Shown one piece after another: positions 1 through 5,880 of a stretch of 5,974 bases of DNA; within the stretch, counting starts at the first letter, position 1, and each line of letters starts with the position of its first letter. The DNA is taken from contig SKXR01000055.1 in the NCBI GenBank assembly GCA_007128275.1, forward strand, positions 1 to 5,974, given 5' to 3'. This stretch comes from Kiritimatiellia bacterium. GTDB lineage: Bacteria; Verrucomicrobiota; Kiritimatiellia; SLAD01. The translations under genes and the position numbers were made by a program. Below the pieces are notes generated by a model, which made no database searches, was not told where the DNA came from, and saw only the letters and a list, made by a program, of their open reading frames with translations.

Positions 1-22
1 TGCAGAGAACGGAATGACCCTG
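1..22 (+). repeat. Direct repeat, copy 1 (partner 169-190)
   Basis: Bases 1-22 match 169-190 at 21 of 22 positions. The only difference is A at 13 against G at 181. The shared block starts TGCAGAGAACGG and ends ATGACCCTG. The two copies are offset by 168 bases and flank the hairpin element at 35-137. The window starts at the first base of this copy, so the repeat may extend further left. Confidence 0.75.
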
Positions 23-36
23 CATACAGTCACCTT

Positions 37-59
37 GGAGGGGCGAGTTATACGAGCCC
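37..59 (+). repeat. REP-like hairpin 1: GGAG foot and GA/GA internal loop
   Basis: GGAG (37-40) directly abuts the hairpin. GGGC (41-44) pairs with GCCC (56-59). GA (45-46) faces GA (54-55), which can form tandem sheared G-A pairs. GT (47-48) pairs with AC (52-53) around a TAT loop (49-51). A 5' GGAG or GTAG tetranucleotide next to an imperfect hairpin is the known signature of REP sequences recognised by RAYT transposases. Assignment to that class is inferred from architecture. Confidence 0.6.
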
Positions 60-112
60 GTGATGTCGCGTTGAATAGAAATGGAGGCGGTTAGGTTTCC
101 ATTCACGTTCCC

Positions 113-135
113 GGCGTCGCATAGCTCCGCCCTCC
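113..135 (-). repeat. REP-like hairpin 2: inverted partner of hairpin 1
   Basis: On the minus strand GGAG (135-132) abuts a hairpin. Its outer arms are GGCG (131-128) and CGCC (116-113). The GA/GA internal loop lies at 127-126 and 118-117, the inner arms are GC and GC, and the loop is TAT. Compared with hairpin 1, two outer pairs and one inner pair have changed and all remain paired, while the GA bases and the loop are unchanged. The GGAG feet of hairpins 1 and 2 lie at the outer ends of the element. Confidence 0.6.
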
Positions 136-168
136 AAAAAGAGGGTAACCACCACTTTTCCAATGCGA

Positions 169-190
169 TGCAGAGAACGGGATGACCCTG
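169..190 (+). repeat. Direct repeat, copy 2 (partner 1-22)
   Basis: Second copy of the 22-base direct repeat, with one mismatch. It lies 31 bases to the right of the hairpin element. Copy 1 ends 12 bases to the left of that element, so the two copies are not immediate target-site duplications of it. Confidence 0.75.
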
Positions 191-206
191 GGGGGCCTGC
201 GCCCGA

Positions 207-229
207 GTTCTGGATTAGGGCTCCAGAAC
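207..229. repeat. Perfect 8-bp hairpin with 7-base loop
   Basis: GTTCTGGA at 207-214 is exactly complementary to TCCAGAAC at 222-229, with a seven-base loop. It lacks the GGAG/GTAG foot and the GA/GA internal loop of the REP-like hairpins, so it seems unrelated to them. It sits 112 bases past the stop codon of the minus-strand gene and has no T tract on either strand. A factor-independent terminator is therefore not supported, but a processing or 3'-end-stabilising stem is possible. Confidence 0.5.
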
Positions 230-247
230 AGCGCAGAAGTCAGGGAG

Positions 248-264
248 GTGTTCAGTGTTCAGTG
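248..264. repeat. Short tandem repeat of a 7-base unit
   Basis: GTGTTCA occurs twice in tandem (248-254 and 255-261), followed by a partial GTG. It may be a slippage product. No function is suggested. Confidence 0.5.
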
Positions 265-311
265 GCCCGAGGAGGGGATAGGAGGAGGTTGGGCGTGTAG
301 CGTCCTCCCGT

Positions 312-340
312 ACCACCGCTCCCCCGCGCGCGGCGGCGGC
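312..340 (-). terminator. GC-rich stem directly after the DUF2723 stop codon
   Basis: On the minus strand the bases immediately after the TGA stop, GCCGCCGC (340-333), can pair with GCGGTGGT (319-312). This gives an 8-bp RNA stem including two G-U wobbles, with a 13-base GC-rich loop. There is no U tract after it, so it is at most an atypical terminator or a 3'-end stem. High local GC makes chance pairing likely. Confidence 0.25.
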
Positions 341-3328
341 TCAGAGCTGGAAGGGCAACGACATGCCCGAGGGGCGTTGCTGTTGCGGAGACGCGGAGGG
401 AATAACCTGCTGGTATTCGCGCAGATGCCGGACTCCATCGAAGCGTTGATCTTTGCGAACGGCATCGCGCACGGGTTCGCCCCCAAGCTGGACCGCCCGC
501 CGCAAGGCGTCCCCGAACTCGGCCTGTTGCCCACGGGCCACATGCAGGGCTGCCAGATCGAGCCAAACCCGTGGATTTCGGGGTTCCCGTTCGATATACC
601 GATTCAACGCCATTTCCACCAGGTCCAGGCGTTGGGCCGCCGCAAACAATTGGCTGAGGCGTTGATAGGCTTCCAAGGGAACCTGGTCATCCCGCAGAAT
701 GCTCAACGCCAACCCTTGGAACTGTTGGGGCATCTGCAGATGCATGTACAACTCCACCAATTCCAGCGCGGCGTTCAGGTCGCCCGGGCCATGCTGGAAA
801 TCGGCTTCCAATTCCTTCCGGCGATTGTCCATCTGCTCCATATTGATGATCTGTTCCAGAAACTGGGCCACCCGTTCATTGCCGGGATCGCCTTTCATCA
901 ATCGGGCAACCACCTCGCGCGCCTCGCTTAAGCGACGTTGTTGCATGTACATGTCGGCCAATCGGAAACTGGCTTCCGGGCTGAGCGGGTAGAGCTCGAC
1001 GGCTTGTTTGAAGGCGTGTTCCGCCTCGGCAAAGTTGCGCCGATACACGTAGATTCCAGCGATGGCGCTGCGCAATTTGGAGAAGGTTTTCCGCGCCACA
1101 ATGTCCCGTTGGAAGCGGCTATTTCCGAGGAGCTTGGCCGTGTACCAATCCCAGAAGGCGCGGTCGTTATCGATGGTTTCCTGTGAGATGTTGATCGGTT
1201 CGGGATGGAGACGCAGGATGAGGCCGTGCGGTTCCAGATACGGATACATCCACTGAATGACGTAGCTTTCCTCCACATAGAACGGGTGTTTGTGTTTATT
1301 GTGCTCGAAGATCATGCGGCACAGGATGCCGTTGATCATCATGACCCCGGCCACGCCCTGCACGCTGACCCGGCCGTCCCGCACCACGACATCCGCGCCG
1401 GGGGGGATGCGGCCTTCCTGCACATCCTGGACATACTCCTGAAAGGCCCGGTTGCTGTCGGCCTGAGACGGGATCCAAATGTCGTCGCCGTACAGGTCGC
1501 GCATGACGGCCATGTAGGTATTGTCGGCCAGCGCGTTCTGTGTGATGAGGAACACGTCGGGCCGGCACCGCGCGGCGAAGATCATGTAGGTGGGCACGAA
1601 CCGTCCGGGATCCGTCCCGCCGAAGAAGATGGCATTTTGCTCGATTTCGGGCGGGTACTCGGGGTTGGGATATTCCGCCCAGATCTCCTCGAATTGCTCC
1701 GGGCCGTATTTTCTGAGCAGGTCTTCCTGGATGGCCGTGGCCCCGCGCAACTGCCAATGCCCGAACTGCCATCCGAAATCGTGGCCGCGCTGTTCAGCGC
1801 CGCCGATCACAGCCACCTGTTCCTCGTTGAAGAAGTTGTGATAGACCAGGCTCAGTGGAAGCAGAAAGGCCAGGGCGAGCACCGCATATTTGAGGGATTG
1901 ATAGAGGCGTACGCGGGCCAAACGCATCTCGATCAGGGACAAGGCAAAGATAATGCTGTAGCCGAGCCAAACCGCAAAGACGGCGTGCGAGAGGATGAGG
2001 AAGCGTCGCTGAATGAAAAGCGTCTGCACATCGAGCGTGGGGTTCAGGAAAATAATCAGCATGGTACTGACAAAGAAGAAGGCCGCGATCAACGTGATAA
2101 ACCAAGTCCGCGTCCGGCGATGCACCTGGCCGAAGAAAAGGAACGGCAGGATGGCCATGAGCACGGTCGGCAGGGTGAACTGGGCCCGCAGGCTACGGAC
2201 ATAGGTTTGCATCTGGGCGAAGAATTGCGCGGGATTACCGAAGATATCGGATGGCGTAATGCGTTCATACTGGCCGCGGGTAAAGGAATGCATGAACCCT
2301 TCAAAGGTTCGGGTATAGCCCCAGTTATGCGGTGGGTTCTGGTCGGAGGCAACGGGCATGAACAGGTAGAAACTCAACCCCAGCGCCACCAGGCAACCGG
2401 CAATGATGATGCGAGGCCATTCGGTGAACAGTCGTTTGTGGTACAGGAAGAGGCCGACGGGGGCGAACAGGAAAAGAAACGCGAACAGATATTGATAATC
2501 TATCCCGTCGCCCGGTGCGGCCTCGGCGGTGTACGCGCGATAGAACAGCAGGGCGGACAAGAGCAGGCTCAGCATGGCCACGCCATCGCGGAACAGGGCC
2601 CGATCGCGAAAGGCCATGGCGAAGAGCACTGCGGGCGCGAGGAAGAAGAGCGTGTGGTGATTGGTCAGCCCGAGACCAAACACATACGCGATCGCATAGA
2701 ACGTGACATGCTCTTCCGGCCGGGACATCCACCGATAGATCAACATCAGCAGGGTGATCAAGAAGAAGCCGTTCAGGGCATACACCTCGACGATGACGGC
2801 CTGGGACCAAAGCACCGGACTGAACGCAAGGAGCAAACCGGCGGTCACGCCGGCGGTCCAACAGATTTTGCTTTCGGTGGCCAACCCCAACACATCCGTC
2901 GCCCGCTTCATGCCGCGCATCATGTCGGTGCCGGAGCGGCTGACCAAGAGCGCGAGCACGGCGCTGGCCAGCGAGGCAAATACGGCGGACATGAGCGCTA
3001 CCGCCCACGCCGGATTCGGATACCCGTGATATTCGATGCCGTGGAATATCCACTGAAAGAACCAAGCCAGCAACGTCCACAACGGATAGCCCGGGGGATG
3101 CGGCACGCCCATATGATCGGCGGCCACGGTCAATTCCCCGGAATCCTCCAGCGTTACCGAAGGGGCCAGGGTGAACAGGTAGAGCGAGAACGCAATAAGC
3201 CAAACCGTCCAGAACGCGCCCCAATCGACGCGCCGGAAGAAGGCGCCGGTTTGCTTGTCGAAAAACACGGCTCTGGTTTCGCGAGCAATCGCGTCCTGCT
3301 TATGATGATCCGATGTTTCGCCTGCCAT
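341..3328 (-). CDS. DUF2723 (TMEM260-like) membrane glycosyltransferase with C-terminal TPR repeats
   Basis: Predicted 995-residue polytopic inner-membrane protein. The N-terminal half has about twelve hydrophobic segments, the first at residues 38-57 and the last near 480-497. It carries the DUF2723 hallmarks: EDSGEL (61-66) in the first extracytoplasmic loop, HPPGYPLW (77-84) and GLTNHHTL (220-227). A soluble region follows (about 500-750), then TPR-like helical pairs (about 752-945) ending in a basic Gln/Pro-rich tail. DUF2723 belongs with GT-C-type enzymes, and its animal member TMEM260 is a protein O-mannosyltransferase. The acidic residues near 61-65 are therefore catalytic candidates by analogy. 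A role in transferring a polyprenyl-linked sugar to exported proteins or glycans is inferred, and the mannosyltransferase gene in the same cluster supports it. The TPRs may bind acceptors or partner proteins. The start is placed at ATG 3328, with GGGAG 13 bases upstream. An in-frame TTG at 3439 would add 37 residues but has no ribosome-binding site. The frame is the same as that of the preceding UbiA gene. Family is fairly certain, substrate is not. Confidence 0.85.
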   Translation of the reverse strand: MAGETSDHHKQDAIARETRAVFFDKQTGAFFRRVDWGAFWTVWLIAFSLYLFTLAPSVTLEDSGELTVAADHMGVPHPPGYPLWTLLAWFFQWIFHGIEYHGYPNPAWAVALMSAVFASLASAVLALLVSRSGTDMMRGMKRATDVLGLATESKICWTAGVTAGLLLAFSPVLWSQAVIVEVYALNGFFLITLLMLIYRWMSRPEEHVTFYAIAYVFGLGLTNHHTLFFLAPAVLFAMAFRDRALFRDGVAMLSLLLSALLFYRAYTAEAAPGDGIDYQYLFAFLFLFAPVGLFLYHKRLFTEWPRIIIAGCLVALGLSFYLFMPVASDQNPPHNWGYTRTFEGFMHSFTRGQYERITPSDIFGNPAQFFAQMQTYVRSLRAQFTLPTVLMAILPFLFFGQVHRRTRTWFITLIAAFFFVSTMLIIFLNPTLDVQTLFIQRRFLILSHAVFAVWLGYSIIFALSLIEMRLARVRLYQSLKYAVLALAFLLPLSLVYHNFFNEEQVAVIGGAEQRGHDFGWQFGHWQLRGATAIQEDLLRKYGPEQFEEIWAEYPNPEYPPEIEQNAIFFGGTDPGRFVPTYMIFAARCRPDVFLITQNALADNTYMAVMRDLYGDDIWIPSQADSNRAFQEYVQDVQEGRIPPGADVVVRDGRVSVQGVAGVMMINGILCRMIFEHNKHKHPFYVEESYVIQWMYPYLEPHGLILRLHPEPINISQETIDNDRAFWDWYTAKLLGNSRFQRDIVARKTFSKLRSAIAGIYVYRRNFAEAEHAFKQAVELYPLSPEASFRLADMYMQQRRLSEAREVVARLMKGDPGNERVAQFLEQIINMEQMDNRRKELEADFQHGPGDLNAALELVELYMHLQMPQQFQGLALSILRDDQVPLEAYQRLSQLFAAAQRLDLVEMALNRYIEREPRNPRVWLDLAALHVARGQQAEFGDALRRAVQLGGEPVRDAVRKDQRFDGVRHLREYQQVIPSASPQQQRPSGMSLPFQL

Positions 3329-3341
3329 GATGATTGAAACG

Positions 3342-3346
3342 CTCCC
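3342..3346 (-). promoter_or_regulatory. Ribosome-binding site for the DUF2723 gene
   Basis: GGGAG on the minus strand lies 13 bases before the ATG at 3328. The spacing is rather long, but no comparable purine run precedes the alternative TTG at 3439, which favours the ATG. Confidence 0.4.
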
Positions 3347-3403
3347 GCCGGATGCTTGCGCGCGCACGCCGCGCACGCCCGCATGAGGTTCACAGAGGCG
3401 CAC

Positions 3404-3432
3404 ACGGTAGGCCCATTCCGCCGCCGGGTCAA
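3404..3432 (-). promoter_or_regulatory. Possible sigma70-type promoter before the DUF2723 gene
   Basis: On the minus strand TTGACC (3432-3427) is followed after 17 bases by TACCGT (3409-3404). The -35 box is good and the -10 box poor (three of six consensus bases). If used, it would give a leader of about 70 bases and explain the 156-base gap after the UbiA gene. GC-rich sequence produces such matches by chance, so the gene may simply be transcribed with its upstream neighbours. Confidence 0.2.
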
Positions 3433-3484
3433 GCGCCAAGCCGATGAATAGACCGCGGTGCGGGGGGCGCCGTTCAAAATGCGG

Positions 3485-4396
3485 TCAGCGCCAAAATATG
3501 ATGACCATGACGCAAATCCCGTAGAGCGCCAAATCAATGAGCAAGGGGGGGTCCGTGAGCAGAATGCGCTCCGGATGTCCGCCTTTCTCATGGCGGTACA
3601 CCAAATCAAGATACCGGAAAATCCCGAACAAAACGAAGGGGATGGTGAAACCGAGCTTGGACGTGCCGAACTTCATGACGGTATCGGGCCAGAGCGTATA
3701 GAGGGCGTAACAGACAATCGTGGCGGCGCTGACAATGGCGATCAACTGGTCCAGAAGTCGTGCATCGTACGCGTTCATGCTCGCGCGTGTAACGGGAGAC
3801 ACTTCGCTCAGCACCACTTTCTCATGGCGTCGCTTGCATAAAGCGAGGAAGAGGGCCAACAACAGGGTACACAACAAGAGCCACGGCGATATCTCCGCCT
3901 CAATGGCCACGGCCCCGGCCAGGGCGCGCAAGACAAAGCCGCCGGCAATGACGAAGACGTCGACCAAGGCCACGCGCTTCAGCCCGAAAGTATACAGCAC
4001 CTGTATGCCGGCGTAGGCGAACAAGACCTGCGCGAGGTGTGGGTGAACCAGAAACGCCCCCGTCAACGCAATGACGGCCAGTATGACCGACAGTATCAAG
4101 GCCGTGGAGACCGGCACGGCGCCCGACACGATCGGGCGCAGTTTTTTGGTCGGGTGCAGGCGATCCTGATCGCGGTCACGGACATCGTTCAGCAAGTACA
4201 CGGCGCTGGAAAGTAGACAGAAACAAAGGGCCGCCGCCGCCACCAGCCAGCCGTGCGCCACGCCGATGGCCTGTTCGGGATCGCCCAGCGCGAAGAGATA
4301 CGCGGCAAACACCACGGCGTTCTTGGTCCATTGCGCTGGACGAAGCGCATGGAACAGGGCCGACGGTGAAAACGAGGGGCGGGAAGGCGTTTTCAT
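3485..4396 (-). CDS. UbiA-superfamily prenyltransferase, decaprenyl-phosphate phosphoribosyltransferase type
   Basis: Predicted 303-residue integral membrane protein with about eight to nine hydrophobic helices, the usual size for this family. It has LRPAQWTKN (18-26), the UbiA metal-diphosphate motif as NDVRDRDQD (70-78) followed by RLHPTKKLRPIVSG (79-92), and LKRVALVDVFVIAGG (139-153). LCKRRHEK (186-193) and GIFRYLDLVY (258-267) follow. The HPTKKLRPI stretch and the late FRYL motif are typical of DPPR synthases, which move 5-phosphoribose from PRPP onto polyprenyl phosphate. In mycobacteria this is the first committed step to the arabinofuranose donor. The epimerase genes that complete that pathway (DprE1/DprE2) are not in the window, so the sugar's fate here is unknown. 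ATG 4396 was chosen because it overlaps the upstream stop as ATGA and has a GGAG nine bases ahead. An earlier in-frame start at 4477 would add 27 residues overlapping the neighbour. Other UbiA substrates cannot be excluded. Confidence 0.85.
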   Translation of the reverse strand: MKTPSRPSFSPSALFHALRPAQWTKNAVVFAAYLFALGDPEQAIGVAHGWLVAAAALCFCLLSSAVYLLNDVRDRDQDRLHPTKKLRPIVSGAVPVSTALILSVILAVIALTGAFLVHPHLAQVLFAYAGIQVLYTFGLKRVALVDVFVIAGGFVLRALAGAVAIEAEISPWLLLCTLLLALFLALCKRRHEKVVLSEVSPVTRASMNAYDARLLDQLIAIVSAATIVCYALYTLWPDTVMKFGTSKLGFTIPFVLFGIFRYLDLVYRHEKGGHPERILLTDPPLLIDLALYGICVMVIIFWR

Positions 4397-5145
4397 GCGC
4401 GCACACTCCGGGGATGCGCGGCTGCGCGCGGGGAACGGCGCAGGCCGGATCGAAACCATAGTTTCCAGACCATCCACAACGCCTCGCGAACAATGGCGGA
4501 ACTCATTTTGGAATCGCCCGAACGGCGTTCCTCAAACGTAATGGGCACATCCACTATATGAAATCCGGCCATCCATGCCGTATGCGTCATCTCGATCTGA
4601 AACGAATACCCATTGGACCGGATCCGGTCGAGCTCGATGTGTTCCAGCACCGCGCGCCGATAACACTTGAAGCCACCGGTGGGATCCGTAAACGGCAGGC
4701 CGGTGATGAGCCTCACGTACAGGCCCGCGCCCCGGCTGAGGATCAGGCGGCTTAGCGGCCAATTGATGACGCGGACTCCGCCGATATAGCGGGAGCCAAG
4801 CACCAGATCGGCGGATTGCGCCCCGTTCAGCATCCCGGGAATCTCTTTCGGGTCGTGCGAAAAATCGGCGTCCATTTCAAAGATGAACTCATAATGCCGT
4901 TCCAACGCCCACTTGAATCCCGCCACGTAAGCCCGGCCCAGCCCCTGCTTCCCTTTTCGGTGCAGAACATGAATGCGCGCGTCCCGGTCATGCAATTCGT
5001 CCAGCAACGCCCCGGTCCCGTCCGGCGAATTATCGTCCACAAACAGCATGTCGACTTCCGGGCACGCCTCCATCACAGCGCGTTGCAGGGCGTCCACATT
5101 CTCCCGTTCATTGAAGGTCGGCACGATGATCAACGTCGTATTCAT
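4393..5145 (-). CDS. Polyprenol-phosphate mannosyltransferase (DPM1-like, GT2)
   Basis: Predicted 250-residue cytoplasmic or membrane-peripheral enzyme that transfers a hexose, most likely mannose, from a nucleotide sugar to polyprenyl phosphate. The motifs run in DPM1 order: VPTFNERENV (8-17), VDDNSPDGT (36-44), GLGRAY (68-73), MDADFSHDP (91-99) with the metal-binding DAD, GSRYIGG (117-123), DPTGGFKCYRR (154-164), GYSFQIEM (179-186) and FEERRSGDSKMS (204-215). The length matches single-domain DPM1. There is no GtrA-like or transmembrane C-terminal domain, only a basic Arg-rich tail that could touch the membrane. It is the first gene of the minus-strand cluster and its TGA shares four bases with the ATG of the UbiA gene, which implies translational coupling. 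Its own ribosome-binding site is weak. The polyprenyl-P-sugar would suit the DUF2723 protein as donor. Glucose or another hexose is possible, since family members differ in specificity. Confidence 0.88.
   Translation of the reverse strand: MNTTLIIVPTFNERENVDALQRAVMEACPEVDMLFVDDNSPDGTGALLDELHDRDARIHVLHRKGKQGLGRAYVAGFKWALERHYEFIFEMDADFSHDPKEIPGMLNGAQSADLVLGSRYIGGVRVINWPLSRLILSRGAGLYVRLITGLPFTDPTGGFKCYRRAVLEHIELDRIRSNGYSFQIEMTHTAWMAGFHIVDVPITFEERRSGDSKMSSAIVREALWMVWKLWFRSGLRRSPRAAAHPRSVRA
4406..4409 (-). promoter_or_regulatory. Ribosome-binding site inside the GT2 gene for the UbiA start
   Basis: GGAG on the minus strand lies nine bases before ATG 4396, within the last codons of the mannosyltransferase gene. 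Together with the ATGA overlap it decides the start of the UbiA gene. Confidence 0.55.
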
Positions 5146-5165
5146 TGCGCCAAACGGTCGCTCAT
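5142..5165 (-). other. Possible seven-codon upstream ORF overlapping the GT2 start
   Basis: On the minus strand an ATG at 5165-5163 opens a frame encoding MSDRLAQ. Its TGA (5144-5142) overlaps the GT2 ATG (5145-5143) as ATGA, the same arrangement as between GT2 and UbiA. It could couple translation to the weak GT2 start. No clear ribosome-binding site precedes it, so it may be chance. Confidence 0.2.
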
Positions 5166-5189
5166 ATCACAAAAAAACACAAGCAGATG

Positions 5190-5218
5190 TTGCCCTTTCC
5201 GTCGGCCGAGCCTATGAT
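5190..5218 (+). promoter_or_regulatory. Sigma70-like promoter for def
   Basis: TTGCCC (5190-5195) and TATGAT (5213-5218) are separated by exactly 17 bases. The -35 matches four of six consensus bases and the -10 five of six. Transcription would start near 5225, leaving a leader of about eight bases before the def ATG at 5233. It lies in the 87-base region between two divergent genes. I see no equally good promoter for the minus-strand cluster in that region. Confidence 0.55.
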
Positions 5219-5232
5219 TTTGCGCGACCACA

Positions 5233-5805
5233 ATGAAACGACCCATCCATAGTTACGGGGACCCCGTGCTCCGGGCGAAGGCCGTGGACATCGGCGAGAT
5301 CGATGACACGATCCGCGAATTGGCCCGCGACATGCTTGAAACCATGCACGCGCAAAGTGGGATTGGTCTGGCCGCGCAACAGGTGGGCGAAACCCGTTCC
5401 ATATGCGTGGTGGACCTTCCCGCGGAATTGGATACGGACGAGGACGGCGCGCCCGACAACCCCGACACGGTGATGCCGATGACCTTGATCAATCCGGTCA
5501 TTCTCCAATCCGGGAAAGACACCTCCACGCGCGAGGAAGGGTGCCTGAGCTTCCCTGACATCATGGGAAACATTGAGCGTCCGTGGTCGGTGACCGTTCG
5601 GTACAAGGATCTCGAGGGCGCGGAACACCAGAAAGAATTTCACGGCATGCTCGCCCGGGTACTGCAACACGAGATCGACCATCTCAATGGCGTCCTGTTC
5701 ATCGACCGGATGTCGCACGTCAAACGCCTGGCACTGAAAGGCCGGCTCAAACGTTTACGCCGCGAAACGGAAGAAGCGCTGGCGCCCGGTGAGCCGAGAG
5801 CGTGA
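5233..5805 (+). CDS. def: Peptide deformylase
   Basis: Predicted 190-residue cytoplasmic metalloenzyme that removes the formyl group from the initiator methionine of new proteins. All three family motifs are intact: GIGLAAQQ (43-50, with Q50), EEGCLS (101-106, with metal ligand C104) and QHEIDH (145-150, with ligands H146 and H150 and catalytic E147). An acidic insert DTDEDGAPDNPD (67-78) lies between the DLP strand and the LINP strand, where Escherichia coli deformylase has only a short turn. Related bacteria that I recall have inserts at this place with other sequences. The ATG at 5233 gives a normal N-terminus. No Shine-Dalgarno sequence precedes it, and the predicted promoter leaves almost no leader. 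The last residues (GEPRA) and the stop codon lie within a repeat copy (5787-5837). The gene is divergent from the glycosyltransferase cluster. Its frequent partner fmt is not seen before the window ends. Confidence 0.96.
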   Translation: MKRPIHSYGDPVLRAKAVDIGEIDDTIRELARDMLETMHAQSGIGLAAQQVGETRSICVVDLPAELDTDEDGAPDNPDTVMPMTLINPVILQSGKDTSTREEGCLSFPDIMGNIERPWSVTVRYKDLEGAEHQKEFHGMLARVLQHEIDHLNGVLFIDRMSHVKRLALKGRLKRLRRETEEALAPGEPRA

Positions 5806-5837
5806 ACGGTGATTGTGCAGGACTACGGTCTTTTCAA
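5787..5837 (+). repeat. 51-base direct repeat, copy A, running into the 3' end of def
   Basis: Aligns without gaps to 5924-5974 with 44 of 51 identical bases and an offset of 137. The shared block starts CGGTGAGCCGAGAGCGT. It covers the last five sense codons and stop codon of def, then 32 non-coding bases. The first seven bases and the next five (CGGTGA plus GAGCC overlap) correspond to the 3' half of REP-like hairpin 4. The 5' half and GTAG foot are missing here. Confidence 0.8.
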
Positions 5838-5855
5838 TCTCTACACACGCGCAGC

Positions 5856-5880
5856 GGCTCGGCCAGAGGCCTCGCCCTAC
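5856..5880 (-). repeat. REP-like hairpin 3: GTAG foot and GA/GA internal loop
   Basis: On the minus strand GTAG (5880-5877) abuts GGC (5876-5874), which pairs with GCC (5858-5856). GA (5873-5872) faces GA (5860-5859). GGCC pairs with GGCC around a TCT loop inside (5871-5861). The design equals hairpins 1 and 2 with a GTAG foot and a longer inner stem. Confidence 0.65.

Larger units (their letters stand above)
35..137. repeat. REPIN/BIME-like element with imperfect 26-base inverted ends
   Basis: Bases 35-60 and the reverse complement of 112-137 match at 20 of 26 positions, and both begin TTGGAGGG. Each end folds into its own hairpin, described separately. The six differences between the ends fall into three position pairs (9 with 23, 10 with 22, 14 with 18), and each pair keeps base pairing. 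The enclosed 51 bases show no coding potential. REP doublets in inverted orientation (REPINs, BIMEs) have this layout. A small non-autonomous transposon (MITE) is the alternative. No transposase is present in the window. Confidence 0.6.
1..340. other. Non-coding, repeat-bearing intergenic region
   Basis: No reading frame here looks like a protein. The open frame that begins at 182 on the plus strand continues into the antisense of the TPR-coding part of the next gene and has no recognisable motif. The stretch holds two copies of a 22-base direct repeat (1-22 and 169-190), an element with paired inverted hairpins (35-137), a perfect 8-bp hairpin (207-229) and a tandem heptamer (248-264). It lies downstream of the minus-strand cluster, so it probably carries the end of that transcript. 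The gene to the left is outside the window. Confidence 0.7.

Noticed and set aside
1..190. CRISPR array or attachment site suggested by the direct repeat
   Set aside because: There are only two copies with a 146-base gap containing a structured element, so there is no regular repeat-spacer spacing. No integrase or tRNA gene is visible.
182..931. A 249-codon open frame on the plus strand across the left boundary
   Set aside because: Most of it is antisense to the TPR-coding region, and the part before 341 overlaps repeats. No ribosome-binding site or known motif was found.
2325..3224. A 299-codon minus-strand frame inside the DUF2723 gene
   Set aside because: It lies in another frame of a gene with clear family motifs and is dominated by Arg, Gly and Pro, as expected of an out-of-frame translation.
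1205..3337. A 710-codon open frame on the plus strand
   Set aside because: It is wholly antisense to the DUF2723 gene. The product is rich in His, Gln, Glu and Gly without membrane segments or motifs, which is typical of a shadow frame in GC-rich sequence.
3358..3383. Tandem GGCGTGCGC pair on the minus strand between UbiA and DUF2723 as an operator
   Set aside because: It is a short, low-complexity GC-rich duplication in a GC-rich gap, with no second site or symmetry to support protein binding.
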